From positions 1 through 64,000 of the forward strand of contig CAJQIC010000020.1 of assembly GCA_905478335.1 (NCBI GenBank): 64,000 bases of DNA. The letters run 5' to 3'. Below the pieces are notes generated by a model. The model saw only the letters and a list, made by a program, of their open reading frames with translations, was not told the origin of the DNA and ran no database searches. Shown here piece by piece: positions 26,219 to 35,631 of the stretch (its first letter is position 1; each line of letters begins with the position of its first letter). Source of the stretch: an uncultured Bacteroidia bacterium. GTDB taxonomy: Bacteria > Bacteroidota > Bacteroidia > NS11-12g > UBA9320. A program made the position numbers and the translations under genes.

Positions 26219-29200
26219 CTGGGTTTTTGAGTTTGGTAATTATCGGTAAAAAAATAGTGACACGGGTTCCGATTGCATTGCCTTCGTCGTCGTGCAAGTC
26301 TAATATGAAGAATTCAGGGGATTCGGTTAAGTCTCTTGTCAACACTTCGAGTCTTTCGCTTGTTACTTTAATACCCTGAGATTTATGCTTTTTGGTCCTG
26401 TTTTCATTCAACTCGGCGCTCATTTTTCGCCCGATTCCATTGTCTTCTATGGTACACCGCAATTGACCTCTGTGTTTGCTGAACTCAATACGCAATGCTC
26501 TTTTGCTAGTTTTAGGTAAGAGCCCATGGATAATTGCATTTTCTACGTACGGCTGAACAAGCATACTGGGAACATACAAGTGATCTGGATCAAGGGAATC
26601 TTCGATTTCGATTTTGTAATCCAATTCGTTTTCCATTCTAAGCTTTTCCAAATCCAAATAGGTATATAACCAATCATATTCTTCTTGTAGCGAGATATAT
26701 TTTACGCGCGAATTTTGAAGAATCATGCGCATAAGACTTGAAAATTTTGTCAAATAGTTATAGGCTTCTTTAGGCTCGTTTTTTAATACGAAGTATTGAA
26801 TAGAGTTTAGACTGTTAAAAATGAAATGCGGATTCATTTGGCTTCGCAGTGCTTTTAGCTCCAAATCAACCATTTTGTGTTTGTATGATGTCGCAATACT
26901 CCTTGTTCGAATCCAAATAATTAAACCAATTATGGCCATAACGAGCAAACCTAAGATAGACCGAAACCACCATGTTTGCCAATACGGAGGGGCAACGGTA
27001 ATTCTAACCAGTTTGTCTATAACGCTCCATTGCCCTAAATGGTTAGATGCGCGGACACGGAAGGTGTAAGATCCTGGAGACAAGTGCGTGTAAAAAGCTT
27101 CTCGTCTTGCGCCAGCATCAATCCAGTCGTCATCAAAACCGACCAACTTGTACTGATATCGGTTGTCTTTTGAATTGCTGTAGGATAACGCACTGAATCC
27201 AAAACTGATCAAGTTTTCGTCGTAAGATATTTTGATTTCGTTCTGATAGTTGATATCTGTTTTTAAGTCTACTTCCTTATCGGCAACTTTAAACGAGGTA
27301 AGGGCAATTCTTGGTGGGACGGAGCTCCGTTTAAGGTCTTTGGGTTTGAAATAGTTAAATCCTTTTTGGCCTCCAAAGTACATGGTCTGGTCACTGGCTT
27401 TGAAATAAGCCCCTTCGTTAAACTCCAAGTCTTGCAGGTAATGACTCAAATTGTACGACGTGAATTTGGTTGTTTTCCATTTGTATTCGATCAAGCCGTT
27501 GTTCGAACTCAACCAATAGGTATCATCATTTTCTTTAAGTATGCCATAAATCACGTCATTTGGTAAGCCGTCTTCACTAGTGATTGATGTGAAGGTAAGG
27601 TTGCGTCTATCAAAAATGTTTAATCCACCACTGTACGTTCCAATTAAAAAGGAATCAGAATTCATTGCTTCAATACACATCATGGAATTTGAAGAAGGAC
27701 TAGTTGAATCCTTGTCATCATGCTGAAAAACCAATTCGGATTTTCTGTTCTTTTTATTGAAAATGTGTAGCCCGGATCTAAAAGTGACCAGAATGAGTTC
27801 TTCCCTTTTTTTGTCTTCAACGATTTGATATATCTGATTATTGGTAAGATACCCTGTTTGGTAGACCGTATATTTCAGGCTGTCTCTGTCGTAACTGGCC
27901 AGCCCCCATCTTGTGCCTAACCACAATCTGCCGTCACTATCTTCCATGATGTGACTGATTGTGTTCACATTGATTTCTGGACGTTGAGGAGGGTGGTGTT
28001 TAAATTGTTTTGTTTGTCGGTTGTAAGAAAAAAGGCCTTCCTTTCTTGTGCCTATCCAAAGCGTGTTTTGTTTGTCTTCATAAAACGATCGTATCGATTT
28101 AGTTTCGATGTCTCCATCTTTAACTAGTGGGATAATTTCTAATTCTTCTGTCGAAGGGTTAAACTTAGCAATTCCACCACCTAAGGTGCCAATCCAAATG
28201 GCACTATCTCGCGTTTCATAAATGGAGTACAGGTTATTGTTCGTAGGTTTTCCGTTTATCTCAAACTGATTAAATAAGTTAAAAAGCTTTAGACTTGGAT
28301 CAAACTTGCTGACACCAACACGACCACCAAACCACAAAGCGCCGTCTCTGTCTTGAAAACCTACGTTAATTTCATCGCCAATGATGCTTCTGTAGTTGTA
28401 TGGATTGTGGTGGTAGGTAACATACTTGTCGCCGGTGAATTTTAACAAGCCGGCCCCATCTGTGCCGATCCATAAGTTCCCCACTCCATCGTGCATAACA
28501 AACGTGGTAAAATTGGCACCGCGAATTCTTGGAGAAGGGATTGGAACCACTTGGTCTGTCTTCGTATCCCAAATTTGTAATCCTTGCCCGTTGGTCACAA
28601 TATAAAGCTTGCTGCCATGGTGTAATATGTCGTTTACAGATTGATTCTTGAATGCATCAAGAGATCGAAAAGTTTTAAACTTCTCTTGTGAGTACAATAC
28701 AATACCTTGTAATGTCCCAACCCAGATTCCCAAACCATTAGCTTCAAGGGAAAAAGACCGAACATAATTACTAGGCAAAATACTGTTGTCTTCCGTGTAA
28801 TTAACCCATGTTTGGTTTGAGTGATTATGAATGGCCATACCACCGCCGTCGGTGCCAATAATCAGGTTTTGATTACCATCTTCTTCAATACAATTTATTT
28901 GGTATTGGTTGGCGGTGCCAGTATTGTCTTTGAATACATAATGTTTGAACTGGTTGGTCTTTTTGTCAAAGCGATCAAGGTGTCCAGCAAACGTGCCAAC
29001 CCAAATAAAACCCTTTTTGTCTTCATAGATTGACGTGATGTGATTTGAAGCTAATGACGTAGAGTCATTAATTTCATGCTTAAATATTTTTAAACTATAC
29101 CCGTCGTATCTATGCAAGCCTTCAGCTGTGGCAAACCACATAAAGCCATCACTGCCTTGCAGAATGCCAGTTATTGTACTTTGAGCGAGTCCGTCAACAC

Positions 29201-29291
29201 GGCCAATATTCTCAAAATGTATGATGTCTTTTTGTGCTTGAACACCAATACTTAATAAGATTAAAAGACAAATCGAGAAGAGTCTTTGCAT
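26211..29291 (-). CDS. Propeller-type LytS-like sensor histidine kinase
   Basis: 1026 residues. Signal peptide 1-19 (ending GVQAQ), then about 650 residues of two-component regulator propeller repeats (for example GFMWFATAEGLHRYDGYSL, GFIWVGTFAGHL), a Y_Y_Y domain around 690-765 with PGSYTFRVRASN, a membrane helix near 772-792, and the kinase. The phospho-acceptor is His822 in SQMNPHFIFNSLNSIQ; the ATP site has QPYVENAIIHG and DNGIGRKMS near 950. The propeller lies outside the inner membrane and should bind a periplasmic ligand. It pairs with LytTR regulators on either side. Confidence 0.93.
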   Translation of the reverse strand: MQRLFSICLLILLSIGVQAQKDIIHFENIGRVDGLAQSTITGILQGSDGFMWFATAEGLHRYDGYSLKIFKHEINDSTSLASNHITSIYEDKKGFIWVGTFAGHLDRFDKKTNQFKHYVFKDNTGTANQYQINCIEEDGNQNLIIGTDGGGMAIHNHSNQTWVNYTEDNSILPSNYVRSFSLEANGLGIWVGTLQGIVLYSQEKFKTFRSLDAFKNQSVNDILHHGSKLYIVTNGQGLQIWDTKTDQVVPIPSPRIRGANFTTFVMHDGVGNLWIGTDGAGLLKFTGDKYVTYHHNPYNYRSIIGDEINVGFQDRDGALWFGGRVGVSKFDPSLKLFNLFNQFEINGKPTNNNLYSIYETRDSAIWIGTLGGGIAKFNPSTEELEIIPLVKDGDIETKSIRSFYEDKQNTLWIGTRKEGLFSYNRQTKQFKHHPPQRPEINVNTISHIMEDSDGRLWLGTRWGLASYDRDSLKYTVYQTGYLTNNQIYQIVEDKKREELILVTFRSGLHIFNKKNRKSELVFQHDDKDSTSPSSNSMMCIEAMNSDSFLIGTYSGGLNIFDRRNLTFTSITSEDGLPNDVIYGILKENDDTYWLSSNNGLIEYKWKTTKFTSYNLSHYLQDLEFNEGAYFKASDQTMYFGGQKGFNYFKPKDLKRSSVPPRIALTSFKVADKEVDLKTDINYQNEIKISYDENLISFGFSALSYSNSKDNRYQYKLVGFDDDWIDAGARREAFYTHLSPGSYTFRVRASNHLGQWSVIDKLVRITVAPPYWQTWWFRSILGLLVMAIIGLIIWIRTRSIATSYKHKMVDLELKALRSQMNPHFIFNSLNSIQYFVLKNEPKEAYNYLTKFSSLMRMILQNSRVKYISLQEEYDWLYTYLDLEKLRMENELDYKIEIEDSLDPDHLYVPSMLVQPYVENAIIHGLLPKTSKRALRIEFSKHRGQLRCTIEDNGIGRKMSAELNENRTKKHKSQGIKVTSERLEVLTRDLTESPEFFILDLHDDEGNAIGTRVTIFLPIITKLKNPDA

Positions 29292-29292
29292 G

Positions 29293-30039
29293 TTACAATT
29301 TACTCAATGCAGCTAAAAAGTTTTCTTTACGTCGTTTTGATACATCGACAGAATCGCCATTAGACATCACCACATAGCCACCTTCTCCGCGGACGTATTT
29401 TTTCATTTCGTGTAAATGAATGAGGGATGATTTGTGGACCCTAAAAAAATCATACTCCGACAATAGGTCTTCGTATTCTTTTAAATTTTTTGATGTGGTA
29501 ATGCGTTCCCCGGTTTTCAAAAAGAAGTATGTATACGCACCATCGCCTCTTAAATAGACAATGTTGTCAATTTTTATGAATAACAGTCCGTCTGAACTGG
29601 AAATAGCAATTTGTTGGTTGCTTTTGTTGGTCTTCATGTTGTTAACAAAGACTTCAAAGTTCTTATTGACTTTGTCTTTATCTCGTTTGTCTCTTGCCCG
29701 TTCAATGGCCTCTTTGAGTAAGTCTATGTCTATCGGTTTTAACAAGTAATCTATAGCCGTGGTGCGAAATGCTTTGGAAGCATATTGCTCATGTGCCGTA
29801 GTGAAAACTACTTCGAAATCTATTTTGTCAAAAGCGTCAAATAACTCAAACCCATCTCTTCTCGGCATTTCAATGTCTAGAAAAACAATATCGGGCTTGT
29901 TTTTAGCGATTGCCTTCACTCCGGATGTAACGGAATCAGCCATTGCCACTACCGAAACGCCTTCAATTAAGTTATGTAACATGGCTTCAAGGCCTTCTCG
30001 GCTTTTAAGTTCGTCGTCGATAATAATTGCGGTGAGCAT
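29293..30039 (-). CDS. LytTR-family response regulator
   Basis: 248 residues. Receiver domain with Asp55 (IVFLDIEMPRRDGFELFDA), Thr-Ala-His near 83 and KPIDIDLLKEA. The LytTR DNA-binding domain is at about 140-248 and is canonical: YLRGDGAYTYFFL, FFRVHKSSLIHLHEMKKY and the final SVDVSKRRKENF. It is probably the main transcription factor of this locus, phosphorylated by the kinase at 26211, whose ATG follows its stop by one base. Targets unknown; a dyad at 30668 is a candidate site. Confidence 0.93.
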   Translation of the reverse strand: MLTAIIIDDELKSREGLEAMLHNLIEGVSVVAMADSVTSGVKAIAKNKPDIVFLDIEMPRRDGFELFDAFDKIDFEVVFTTAHEQYASKAFRTTAIDYLLKPIDIDLLKEAIERARDKRDKDKVNKNFEVFVNNMKTNKSNQQIAISSSDGLLFIKIDNIVYLRGDGAYTYFFLKTGERITTSKNLKEYEDLLSEYDFFRVHKSSLIHLHEMKKYVRGEGGYVVMSNGDSVDVSKRRKENFLAALSKL

Positions 30040-30049
30040 AGGCGTATAA

Positions 30050-30640
30050 TTAGAGGGTTTGTATGGTTAAATGAAAGAATGCGTTTTTATGCCAATCTAG
30101 GGTATAATTTATCAAGCCAGAATCTTGAAGTAATTCAAGGCGGTTCATGGCTAAGTCTATTTTAGCTTTCGATTTACTATGAATAGGAGCGTCCGATTTA
30201 AGGTCTATCATACATGTGCAGGACTCTTCTTCAGTCGATACCGAAACTTTAAATGACTTGGCCTTTGATTCCAAAAACAGTAGCCATGCGTTTTCAAGGA
30301 AAGGCTGGAATACAAAAGTGGGAACGGAGGTTTCTGCGTTAGTTCCACTTTGTTTTATTGTCGGGAATTTCCGATTAGGGAATCGGATTTGTTCTAAGGC
30401 ACCATAAACTTTGAGAAAGGTCAGCGTTTCTTCTACACTGGCAAACTGCTCATTACTTTGTTTTAAAGCTAGTTTGTAGACACGGTTGAACAACTGCAAC
30501 GTTTCAAAAGCCGATTTGTGCGCCTTTAGAATGACATCGGACTGAATTCCATTGATTATATTTAATAGAAAGTGCGACCCAACAAACGCTTTAAATGAAT
30601 TAAGTAAACTATTGGCTATATGTGGGTTGTCGTTCGGCAT
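30050..30640 (-). CDS. LytS-like kinase relic (probable pseudokinase)
   Basis: 196 residues, no membrane segment. The N-terminus retains the His box form: GSHFLLNIINGIQ (His23) matches NPHFIFNSLNSIQ of the kinase at 26211. The N-box region reads VFQPFLENAWLLFLESKAKS, keeping QP..EN. But the DxGxG ATP-binding motif is gone; its place reads LKSDAPIHSK. The protein may receive phosphate or dimerise with the real kinase but should not bind ATP normally. First gene of the operon (30640 to 25496), 10 bases before the regulator. No family function known. Confidence 0.78.
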   Translation of the reverse strand: MPNDNPHIANSLLNSFKAFVGSHFLLNIINGIQSDVILKAHKSAFETLQLFNRVYKLALKQSNEQFASVEETLTFLKVYGALEQIRFPNRKFPTIKQSGTNAETSVPTFVFQPFLENAWLLFLESKAKSFKVSVSTEEESCTCMIDLKSDAPIHSKSKAKIDLAMNRLELLQDSGLINYTLDWHKNAFFHLTIQTL

Positions 30641-30667
30641 AAAAATGCAATTTCAGTAATTCAATTC

Positions 30668-30709
30668 AGTGTACCAAACCTTGAAGCAAAAGTCAAGATT
30701 TGGTACACT
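30668..30709. repeat. 17-bp inverted repeat upstream of the LytTR locus
   Basis: The left arm at 30668-30684 (AGTGTACCAAACCTTGA) and the right arm at 30693-30709 (TCAAGATTTGGTACACT) pair except for one base, around an 8-base centre. It lies 28 bases before the pseudokinase start and has no T-run, so it is more like an operator than a terminator. The 11-mer TGGTACACTTT in its right flank recurs, on the minus strand, at the start codon of the next gene (31366-31376). Confidence 0.7.
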
Positions 30710-30762
30710 TTGGTAGTGAATGATTGGATAGTTTGGTTTGATATGTCTTGAAAGCGTATTGG

Positions 30763-31377
30763 TTATTGAACCAATAACTTCTTGGAGTCGGAGTTACCCA
30801 CTCCACTTATGTTGACAATATATATGCCTGATTTTAGGCTGTCTATTTTTACCCGTTTTGAGTCAGTTTCTGTATTAAAGGCAACTTGGCCCGACATGGA
30901 GTAAACTGTTATTTGAGTATGACCAGATAAGTTGTGCTCCACAAATATGCTTTGCTCATCGGCTGTTGCAGGGTTGGGGTAAACACGTGATGTCATTGCA
31001 AACGGTTCAGCCTCAAAAGAGCCATCTATTTCTTCTTCTGGCTCGTCATGAACAATCTGAAGATCAATTGATTTTTCTTGTATATCAATGGCTGTTTGTG
31101 ACGGGAAATTACAAGAGAATGTCTTGTTTTTTTGGGTCAAGGCGATACTGCTGTTGTCGCCTTTGTCGTCATCGCCATCTTCATCAAAGTCATCAAATAC
31201 AAGTGTGTCGTCGGATTGGATATCAAGGTTTACTTTAATTTTTACGGTATCGGTTCTGGTAACCGTCGATTGATCTGTTTTTTTGTCTTTATCTTTTTCA
31301 TGAGCAAAAGCATTGTGCTGAAAGCCCAGAAGCACAACCCCGATAACCATTAGATATTTACAAATAAAGTGTACCAT
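30763..31377 (-). CDS. Small T9SS-secreted protein with acidic linker
   Basis: 204 residues from ATG 31377 (MVHFICKYLMVIGVV). The frame is open to 31479, but the extra 34 residues would precede a clear signal peptide (ending NAFAHE), and a near-consensus box (TATCTTTA at 31390-31397) sits 13 bases upstream. After the signal comes a Lys/Asp-rich stretch (EKDKDKKTDQ), an acidic FDDFDEDGDDDKGD segment, then a type A T9SS domain (RVYPNPATADEQ ... GQVAFN ... LKSGIYIVNI). No further domain recognised. Possibly a surface-exposed, metal-binding-like protein; function unknown. Confidence 0.75.
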   Translation of the reverse strand: MVHFICKYLMVIGVVLLGFQHNAFAHEKDKDKKTDQSTVTRTDTVKIKVNLDIQSDDTLVFDDFDEDGDDDKGDNSSIALTQKNKTFSCNFPSQTAIDIQEKSIDLQIVHDEPEEEIDGSFEAEPFAMTSRVYPNPATADEQSIFVEHNLSGHTQITVYSMSGQVAFNTETDSKRVKIDSLKSGIYIVNISGVGNSDSKKLLVQ

Positions 31378-31456
31378 AAAATTCTTTTGTAAAGATAAAA
31401 AACGATGTGGTGATTTTTGGTCTGAGTTAACGAACGGCATAACTCCTTTTACAAAC

Positions 31457-31486
31457 GGAAAAAGTGCCCCGAAAGGCACTTCTTCT
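31457..31486 (-). terminator. Intrinsic terminator of tonB
   Basis: AAGTGCC (31462-31468) pairs with GGCACTT (31475-31481) over a 6-base loop. On the minus strand a T5 run follows the stem. It lies 25 bases after the tonB stop and ends the leftward tonB transcript. Confidence 0.7.
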
Positions 31487-31510
31487 CAAGTATAAATCAA
31501 CATTAAACAT

Positions 31511-32182
31511 TTAAAACAATCTGAATCGGATTGGCTGGATGAAGTACGTTTTCACAGGCTTACCACCTTTCATCCCGGGCGTCCAAGTAGGCATTCCTTT
31601 AATCACCCGCTTTGACTCTTCGCCAGCACTTGGGAATAGTTCATTCCCAATAATTTTAATATCCGTTATTTTTCCATTTTCGTCCACAATGAACATCACC
31701 TTTACGGTGCCTTGTTTTTCAAACTCTTCACAGTCATCAGGATATCTCAAGTTATCGCGTAAATACCGATTTAATGCTTCCATGCCTCCTGGAAAGGCAG
31801 GTTTAACATCAACGCCCATAACAACTTTTGATGTGGTAGGTGTGATTGGCGCAACTGGGGGAGTAGTTACCGGAATTGCAGCAGGGATAGCCGGTTCGAC
31901 TGTGGTTGGCGTTATGATGTCATGTTTTACTAATTTGAGTTTAGCGTTAACAGTGAATGGCTGTGTTTTTTTTGGTCGTGGCTTTTGTTTTATCAGTTTC
32001 GGTTTAGGAAACTTAACACTAACCACTTGCACCCCGTAAACGTCTTCGTCTGGCGTTATCTCAACAATATCACCTACTACGTAATCGGTTTTATACGTGA
32101 AGGCAAAAAGAGTAAGTCCACATGAAATGGCTATACCAATGAAAAAATTTCTGTAACGGTGCTTGTTGAATCCAGCTTTCAT
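31511..32182 (-). CDS. tonB: TonB-family energy transducer
   Basis: 223 residues. Inner-membrane anchor at residues 9-28, a Pro/Lys-rich periplasmic linker (PKPKLIKQKPRPKK), then a TonB C-terminal domain from about 125 (PAFPGGMEALNRYLRDNLRY, KVMFIVDENGKITDIKIIG, PTWTPGMKGGKPVKTYFIQP). It would use energy from ExbB/ExbD to open outer-membrane receptors. Its partners are not adjacent; exbB/exbD are 12 kb away on the same strand. A perfect palindrome TGTTTAAACA lies at 32191-32200, just upstream. Confidence 0.9.
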   Translation of the reverse strand: MKAGFNKHRYRNFFIGIAISCGLTLFAFTYKTDYVVGDIVEITPDEDVYGVQVVSVKFPKPKLIKQKPRPKKTQPFTVNAKLKLVKHDIITPTTVEPAIPAAIPVTTPPVAPITPTTSKVVMGVDVKPAFPGGMEALNRYLRDNLRYPDDCEEFEKQGTVKVMFIVDENGKITDIKIIGNELFPSAGEESKRVIKGMPTWTPGMKGGKPVKTYFIQPIRFRLF

Positions 32183-32343
32183 AATAATGTTGTTTAAACA
32201 TCTATACGTAAAGATGGCTCGAGGTAAGTGGTTGTTCCTAATTAGTTTTTAGGAACGGAAGGAGAGAAGTGAGGAACGGAGCGTTTTAATTAAAAATTAA
32301 AAATGAAAAGTTGAAAATGAATAATGCTGCTTGGCACATTCAC

Positions 32344-33429
32344 TTATTCTTGGAACAAGTCATTTAAGAAAGCTTCCCAAACGATTCGATCTTGTTTCGG
32401 AAATAGTTCTTTGACCGTATTGAAGGACATATATATGTGGCCATTATCTTCAGAATACCCATATTGCTCTATAGTGAAGTCGAAAATAAAATCTCTTCCT
32501 TTAACCCATATGACATAGTCGTATCTGTCAAAAAATGACGCTCCGACTAACAAAACAGTATCGACAACAGTTCCATATTCGTCCATAAGAGAAGTTATTA
32601 ACTCTCCAGCTAGCTCATTCTCGGGGTCGATGTATGGTTCACCGAGGTTTCTATCTTTAAAAAGACATTCATTAATCGGATAGTTAGTTTCTTGATTTGT
32701 AGCTATCCGGCTCATAATGACCGATGCTACGTGTCGATTAAATGACGCCATTACTTTGGTTTTGTTTTTGAAATCTACATTGTCCGGGATAAATCTAGTA
32801 TTTACCTGAATCGATCGTTGAGCTAGTTCAAATGGCAAAGCACTCGAGTCGATTGAATAGTAACGTGATGTGAACAGTCTGAAATCGCCAAACTGACTGT
32901 TTTGAGCAATCACAGCTGTAATAAACGAGATGTCATTTGGGCTCAGAACTGATGGTAAATCGCTCATTTTCAATAGAAACAAGTAGTTTAAGCCAAGTTG
33001 AATGCCAGAGGTCTGTAGCATATATAGTGGACCGATTCCAAAAGGCGAATATGAAATTTGACCATCAGCCACATTGATCTGTGGTTTGTATGAAATGCGA
33101 AATCCTTTAAAATCTTCTTCAGGATTCATTTCTATGTTAATGACAGAATCTATTACGTTATAGGGATCGTCAGGATAATTACCATCTGATATTTGAACAA
33201 CTTTTTGATAGCTAAAATACGCACGGATTTCTTTTTGAGTTAAAGTGCGACTAAAGGAGTCGTTGGCAAATACAGGAATTTTTTGTGCCATAGCTGCCTC
33301 AAAAAGTTTAACATTAATTTCATTAATCCTCTTTTGCAGAAATGAATCAACTGCTCCGTCGGTAACAGTTATCTGCGCCGAGATAAGAAAATAAAGAGAA
33401 GATAGAAGCAGGCAAAGAAGTACTTTCAT
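32344..33429 (-). CDS. Exported protein of unknown function
   Basis: 361 residues from ATG 33429 (MKVLLCLLLSSLYFLISAQ, a signal peptide). The frame reaches 33504 inside moeA, but a TATATTTG box at 33444-33451 sits 15 bases before the shorter start. The mature part has no motif I recognise. The only feature is a mix of Asn, Tyr and Phe-rich strands. It has no T9SS domain, so a periplasmic or outer-membrane location is likely. It follows moeA but has its own promoter. Confidence 0.75.
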   Translation of the reverse strand: MKVLLCLLLSSLYFLISAQITVTDGAVDSFLQKRINEINVKLFEAAMAQKIPVFANDSFSRTLTQKEIRAYFSYQKVVQISDGNYPDDPYNVIDSVINIEMNPEEDFKGFRISYKPQINVADGQISYSPFGIGPLYMLQTSGIQLGLNYLFLLKMSDLPSVLSPNDISFITAVIAQNSQFGDFRLFTSRYYSIDSSALPFELAQRSIQVNTRFIPDNVDFKNKTKVMASFNRHVASVIMSRIATNQETNYPINECLFKDRNLGEPYIDPENELAGELITSLMDEYGTVVDTVLLVGASFFDRYDYVIWVKGRDFIFDFTIEQYGYSEDNGHIYMSFNTVKELFPKQDRIVWEAFLNDLFQE

Positions 33430-33443
33430 GCAAACAAATAAAG

Positions 33444-33451
33444 CAAATATA
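33444..33451 (-). promoter_or_regulatory. Promoter -7 box for the exported protein at 32344
   Basis: Minus-strand TATATTTG fits TAnnTTTG fully. It lies between the moeA stop and the ATG at 33429, and supports that start. Confidence 0.55.
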
Positions 33452-33466
33452 TCGGTGTGCTTTTTG

Positions 33467-34648
33467 TTAAAACCACCAAATAGGATGAACACTACCTTCT
33501 TCAAAGTGTGTTTGATTGGCGGGCAATTCCATAAGCGCGTTCGCCAACGTTAAATTAGCTAAGTCTCCAGAGCCATTTCCTTTTACCGGTTGTGCAACTA
33601 ACTTTCCATGATTGTTCTCAACTAGAACTTGCAAAAAGTAGGTGAGGTTCGGTTTAAAAGACACCTCTTCTGCTAAAAAAGCATAGTGCTGACGCGGATC
33701 TTGGTGTAACGATTTTTTGAGCCAAGGCTCAAAAAATCGTTTAGCGCAGGTAAAGGTTGAAACTGGGTTTCCAGGAAACGCAAAAACAGAGGTACTTTCT
33801 GTAATCCCAAACCAAAAGGGTTTTCCGGGGCGTTGTTCAACTTTGTGAAAATGTTTGACTACTCCTAAGTCAGCTAAAACTTCCGGTAAGAAATCAAACT
33901 TGCCTTTGCTCACTGCGCCACTCATTAGTATGACGTCTTTATCTTTTAATAGCACCCCAATTTTACACGTTATCGCGCTTTTGTCATCCGCCAAATGAAC
34001 CAATTCTGGTTCAATTCCATGCTGTTGGACTAATGCTTTTAAGGTGTGTACGTTACTTTTCCTAATTTGATGTGACAGCGGTGTCTCATTGACGTTGACC
34101 AATTCGTCTCCGGTACTAACAATGGCAACCTTGGGGTTAGTATATACCGGCACTGTTTGTTTTCCGACTGTTGCCAGCACGCCAATTTCTGTTGGTGTAA
34201 TTAGCGAATTTTTAGATATCAGAATGTCTCCCTTTTTTCGATCGGAACCTTGTTTGTGTACATTCTGACCCTGACGTACATCGTCGATTGATATTGTTGC
34301 GATGCCATTTACAATCGAGAGGTCTTCATAACGAATAACAGAATCTGCATGTCTTGACAGCATTGCACCTGTCATGATTTCAATTGCACAACCTCTTTGA
34401 TTCTCCAAAGCTTTGGCACCAGCAGGCTGAGTTCCCACTATTTTAAATTCTCGTTGCCCCTTTTGGTAATCGTGATATTGGATGCAAATGCCGTCCATAG
34501 CAACACGATTGAATGGAGGGAAGTCACGGTCCGCAACCACCTCTTCGGCGCAAATTCTGTTTAGAGCCGTGTGTAAACCTACAACTTCGATTGTCGGTTT
34601 AAATAACCTTCCATTTATTATATCTGAAGCTTCGTTAACTGATATCAT
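33467..34648 (-). CDS. moeA: Molybdopterin molybdenumtransferase
   Basis: 393 residues, normal for MoeA, which inserts molybdate into adenylated molybdopterin. Motifs: VADRDFPPFNRVAMDGI in domain III, GDELVNVNE, SGAVSKGKFDFLPE near 245, and FAFPGNPVSTF in the C-terminal half. Its start codon shares one base with the moaA stop. It is second in a leftward operon of a conserved small protein, moaA and moeA. Confidence 0.95.
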   Translation of the reverse strand: MISVNEASDIINGRLFKPTIEVVGLHTALNRICAEEVVADRDFPPFNRVAMDGICIQYHDYQKGQREFKIVGTQPAGAKALENQRGCAIEIMTGAMLSRHADSVIRYEDLSIVNGIATISIDDVRQGQNVHKQGSDRKKGDILISKNSLITPTEIGVLATVGKQTVPVYTNPKVAIVSTGDELVNVNETPLSHQIRKSNVHTLKALVQQHGIEPELVHLADDKSAITCKIGVLLKDKDVILMSGAVSKGKFDFLPEVLADLGVVKHFHKVEQRPGKPFWFGITESTSVFAFPGNPVSTFTCAKRFFEPWLKKSLHQDPRQHYAFLAEEVSFKPNLTYFLQVLVENNHGKLVAQPVKGNGSGDLANLTLANALMELPANQTHFEEGSVHPIWWF

Positions 34649-35631
34649 TACCCACCAATTGTTGCCATGCTTTCAGAAATAGTCGAGAACCGTGACCGTT
34701 CAGCAGCAATTCCATCCACTGGTTTGTTTGCTACCGCATGTTTTATGGCTTGGGTTATTTCCTCATCGGAACTTCCATCGCGCAAAAGACCTCTTAGATC
34801 AAGGTCATTTTTTCCATACAAACAAGTTTTCATTTGGCCTGTAGGTGTTACCCTCAAACGATTGCAACTTCCACAAAACGTTCTGGAATAGGACGCGATA
34901 ATGCCAACATCACCCTTCCATCCTTCGACGGTGTAATTTTGACTAGTCGAGCCGTGTTCAAATGGTTTTGACGTAAGGTTTGGGAGTGATGTTTTCAGCT
35001 TTTCTAAAATGTCGTGATGCGTCATGAACTGGGTCTTCATTTCATTCAGACCGTTAAAAGGCATTTCTTCTAAAAAACGTACTTGTATGTTGCGATGTTC
35101 AGCAAGTTGAGCCATAGGCACGATGTCGGCCTCGTTAGAACCCTTGGTTACCACCATGTTGATTTTTATGCGAACATCGCTCTGATAAAACGCATTCATT
35201 GACGCTAAAACATTGTCGAGCTGATCTCTTTTTGTGATGTCAATAAACTTCTGCCTATCCAAGGTATCCAAACTTATATTTACGCTTTTCAGGCCTGCGT
35301 TAACCAATCTTTCAACATGAGACAAAGTTGTGGTGGCGTTTGTTGTTAGATAAAAGCCATCCATAATTTGCTGTGCTTTAATTTCTTCTAAAAATTCCAA
35401 TATACCCTTCCTAACCAGAGGCTCACCTCCAGTAATCCTAAGTTTAGATACGTCAAGTGATTTGAAAACTTTTAGCAATCGAAGCATTTCTTCGTAAGAC
35501 AACAAATCATCTCTTGAGACGAAGTCAATACCCGACTGAGGCATGCAATATGTGCAACGTAAGTTACATCGGTCAGTGATGGCCAACCGAACATAATTTA
35601 TGGTTCTACCATGTGAATCTATCAAAGCCAT
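34648..35631 (-). CDS. moaA: GTP 3',8-cyclase (MoaA)
   Basis: 327 residues. The radical-SAM 4Fe-4S cluster motif CNLRCTYCMP is near residue 22-31, the second cluster cysteines are in FCGSCNRLR, with the third cysteine in MKTCLYG. The C-terminus ends in Gly-Gly (MATIGG), a MoaA hallmark important for catalysis. It forms the first pathway intermediate from GTP, which MoaC then converts. It begins directly after the stop of the small gene at 35632 and overlaps moeA by one base. Confidence 0.95.
   Translation of the reverse strand: MALIDSHGRTINYVRLAITDRCNLRCTYCMPQSGIDFVSRDDLLSYEEMLRLLKVFKSLDVSKLRITGGEPLVRKGILEFLEEIKAQQIMDGFYLTTNATTTLSHVERLVNAGLKSVNISLDTLDRQKFIDITKRDQLDNVLASMNAFYQSDVRIKINMVVTKGSNEADIVPMAQLAEHRNIQVRFLEEMPFNGLNEMKTQFMTHHDILEKLKTSLPNLTSKPFEHGSTSQNYTVEGWKGDVGIIASYSRTFCGSCNRLRVTPTGQMKTCLYGKNDLDLRGLLRDGSSDEEITQAIKHAVANKPVDGIAAERSRFSTISESMATIGG

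Noticed and set aside
32191-32200. Palindrome TGTTTAAACA upstream of tonB
   Set aside because: A 10-bp AT-rich palindrome is expected now and then by chance. No second copy was found near.
32285-32330. AT-rich tract with repeated AAAAATTAAAAATGAAAA-like units
   Set aside because: Low-complexity intergenic sequence common in AT-rich Bacteroidota, not a defined repeat family.
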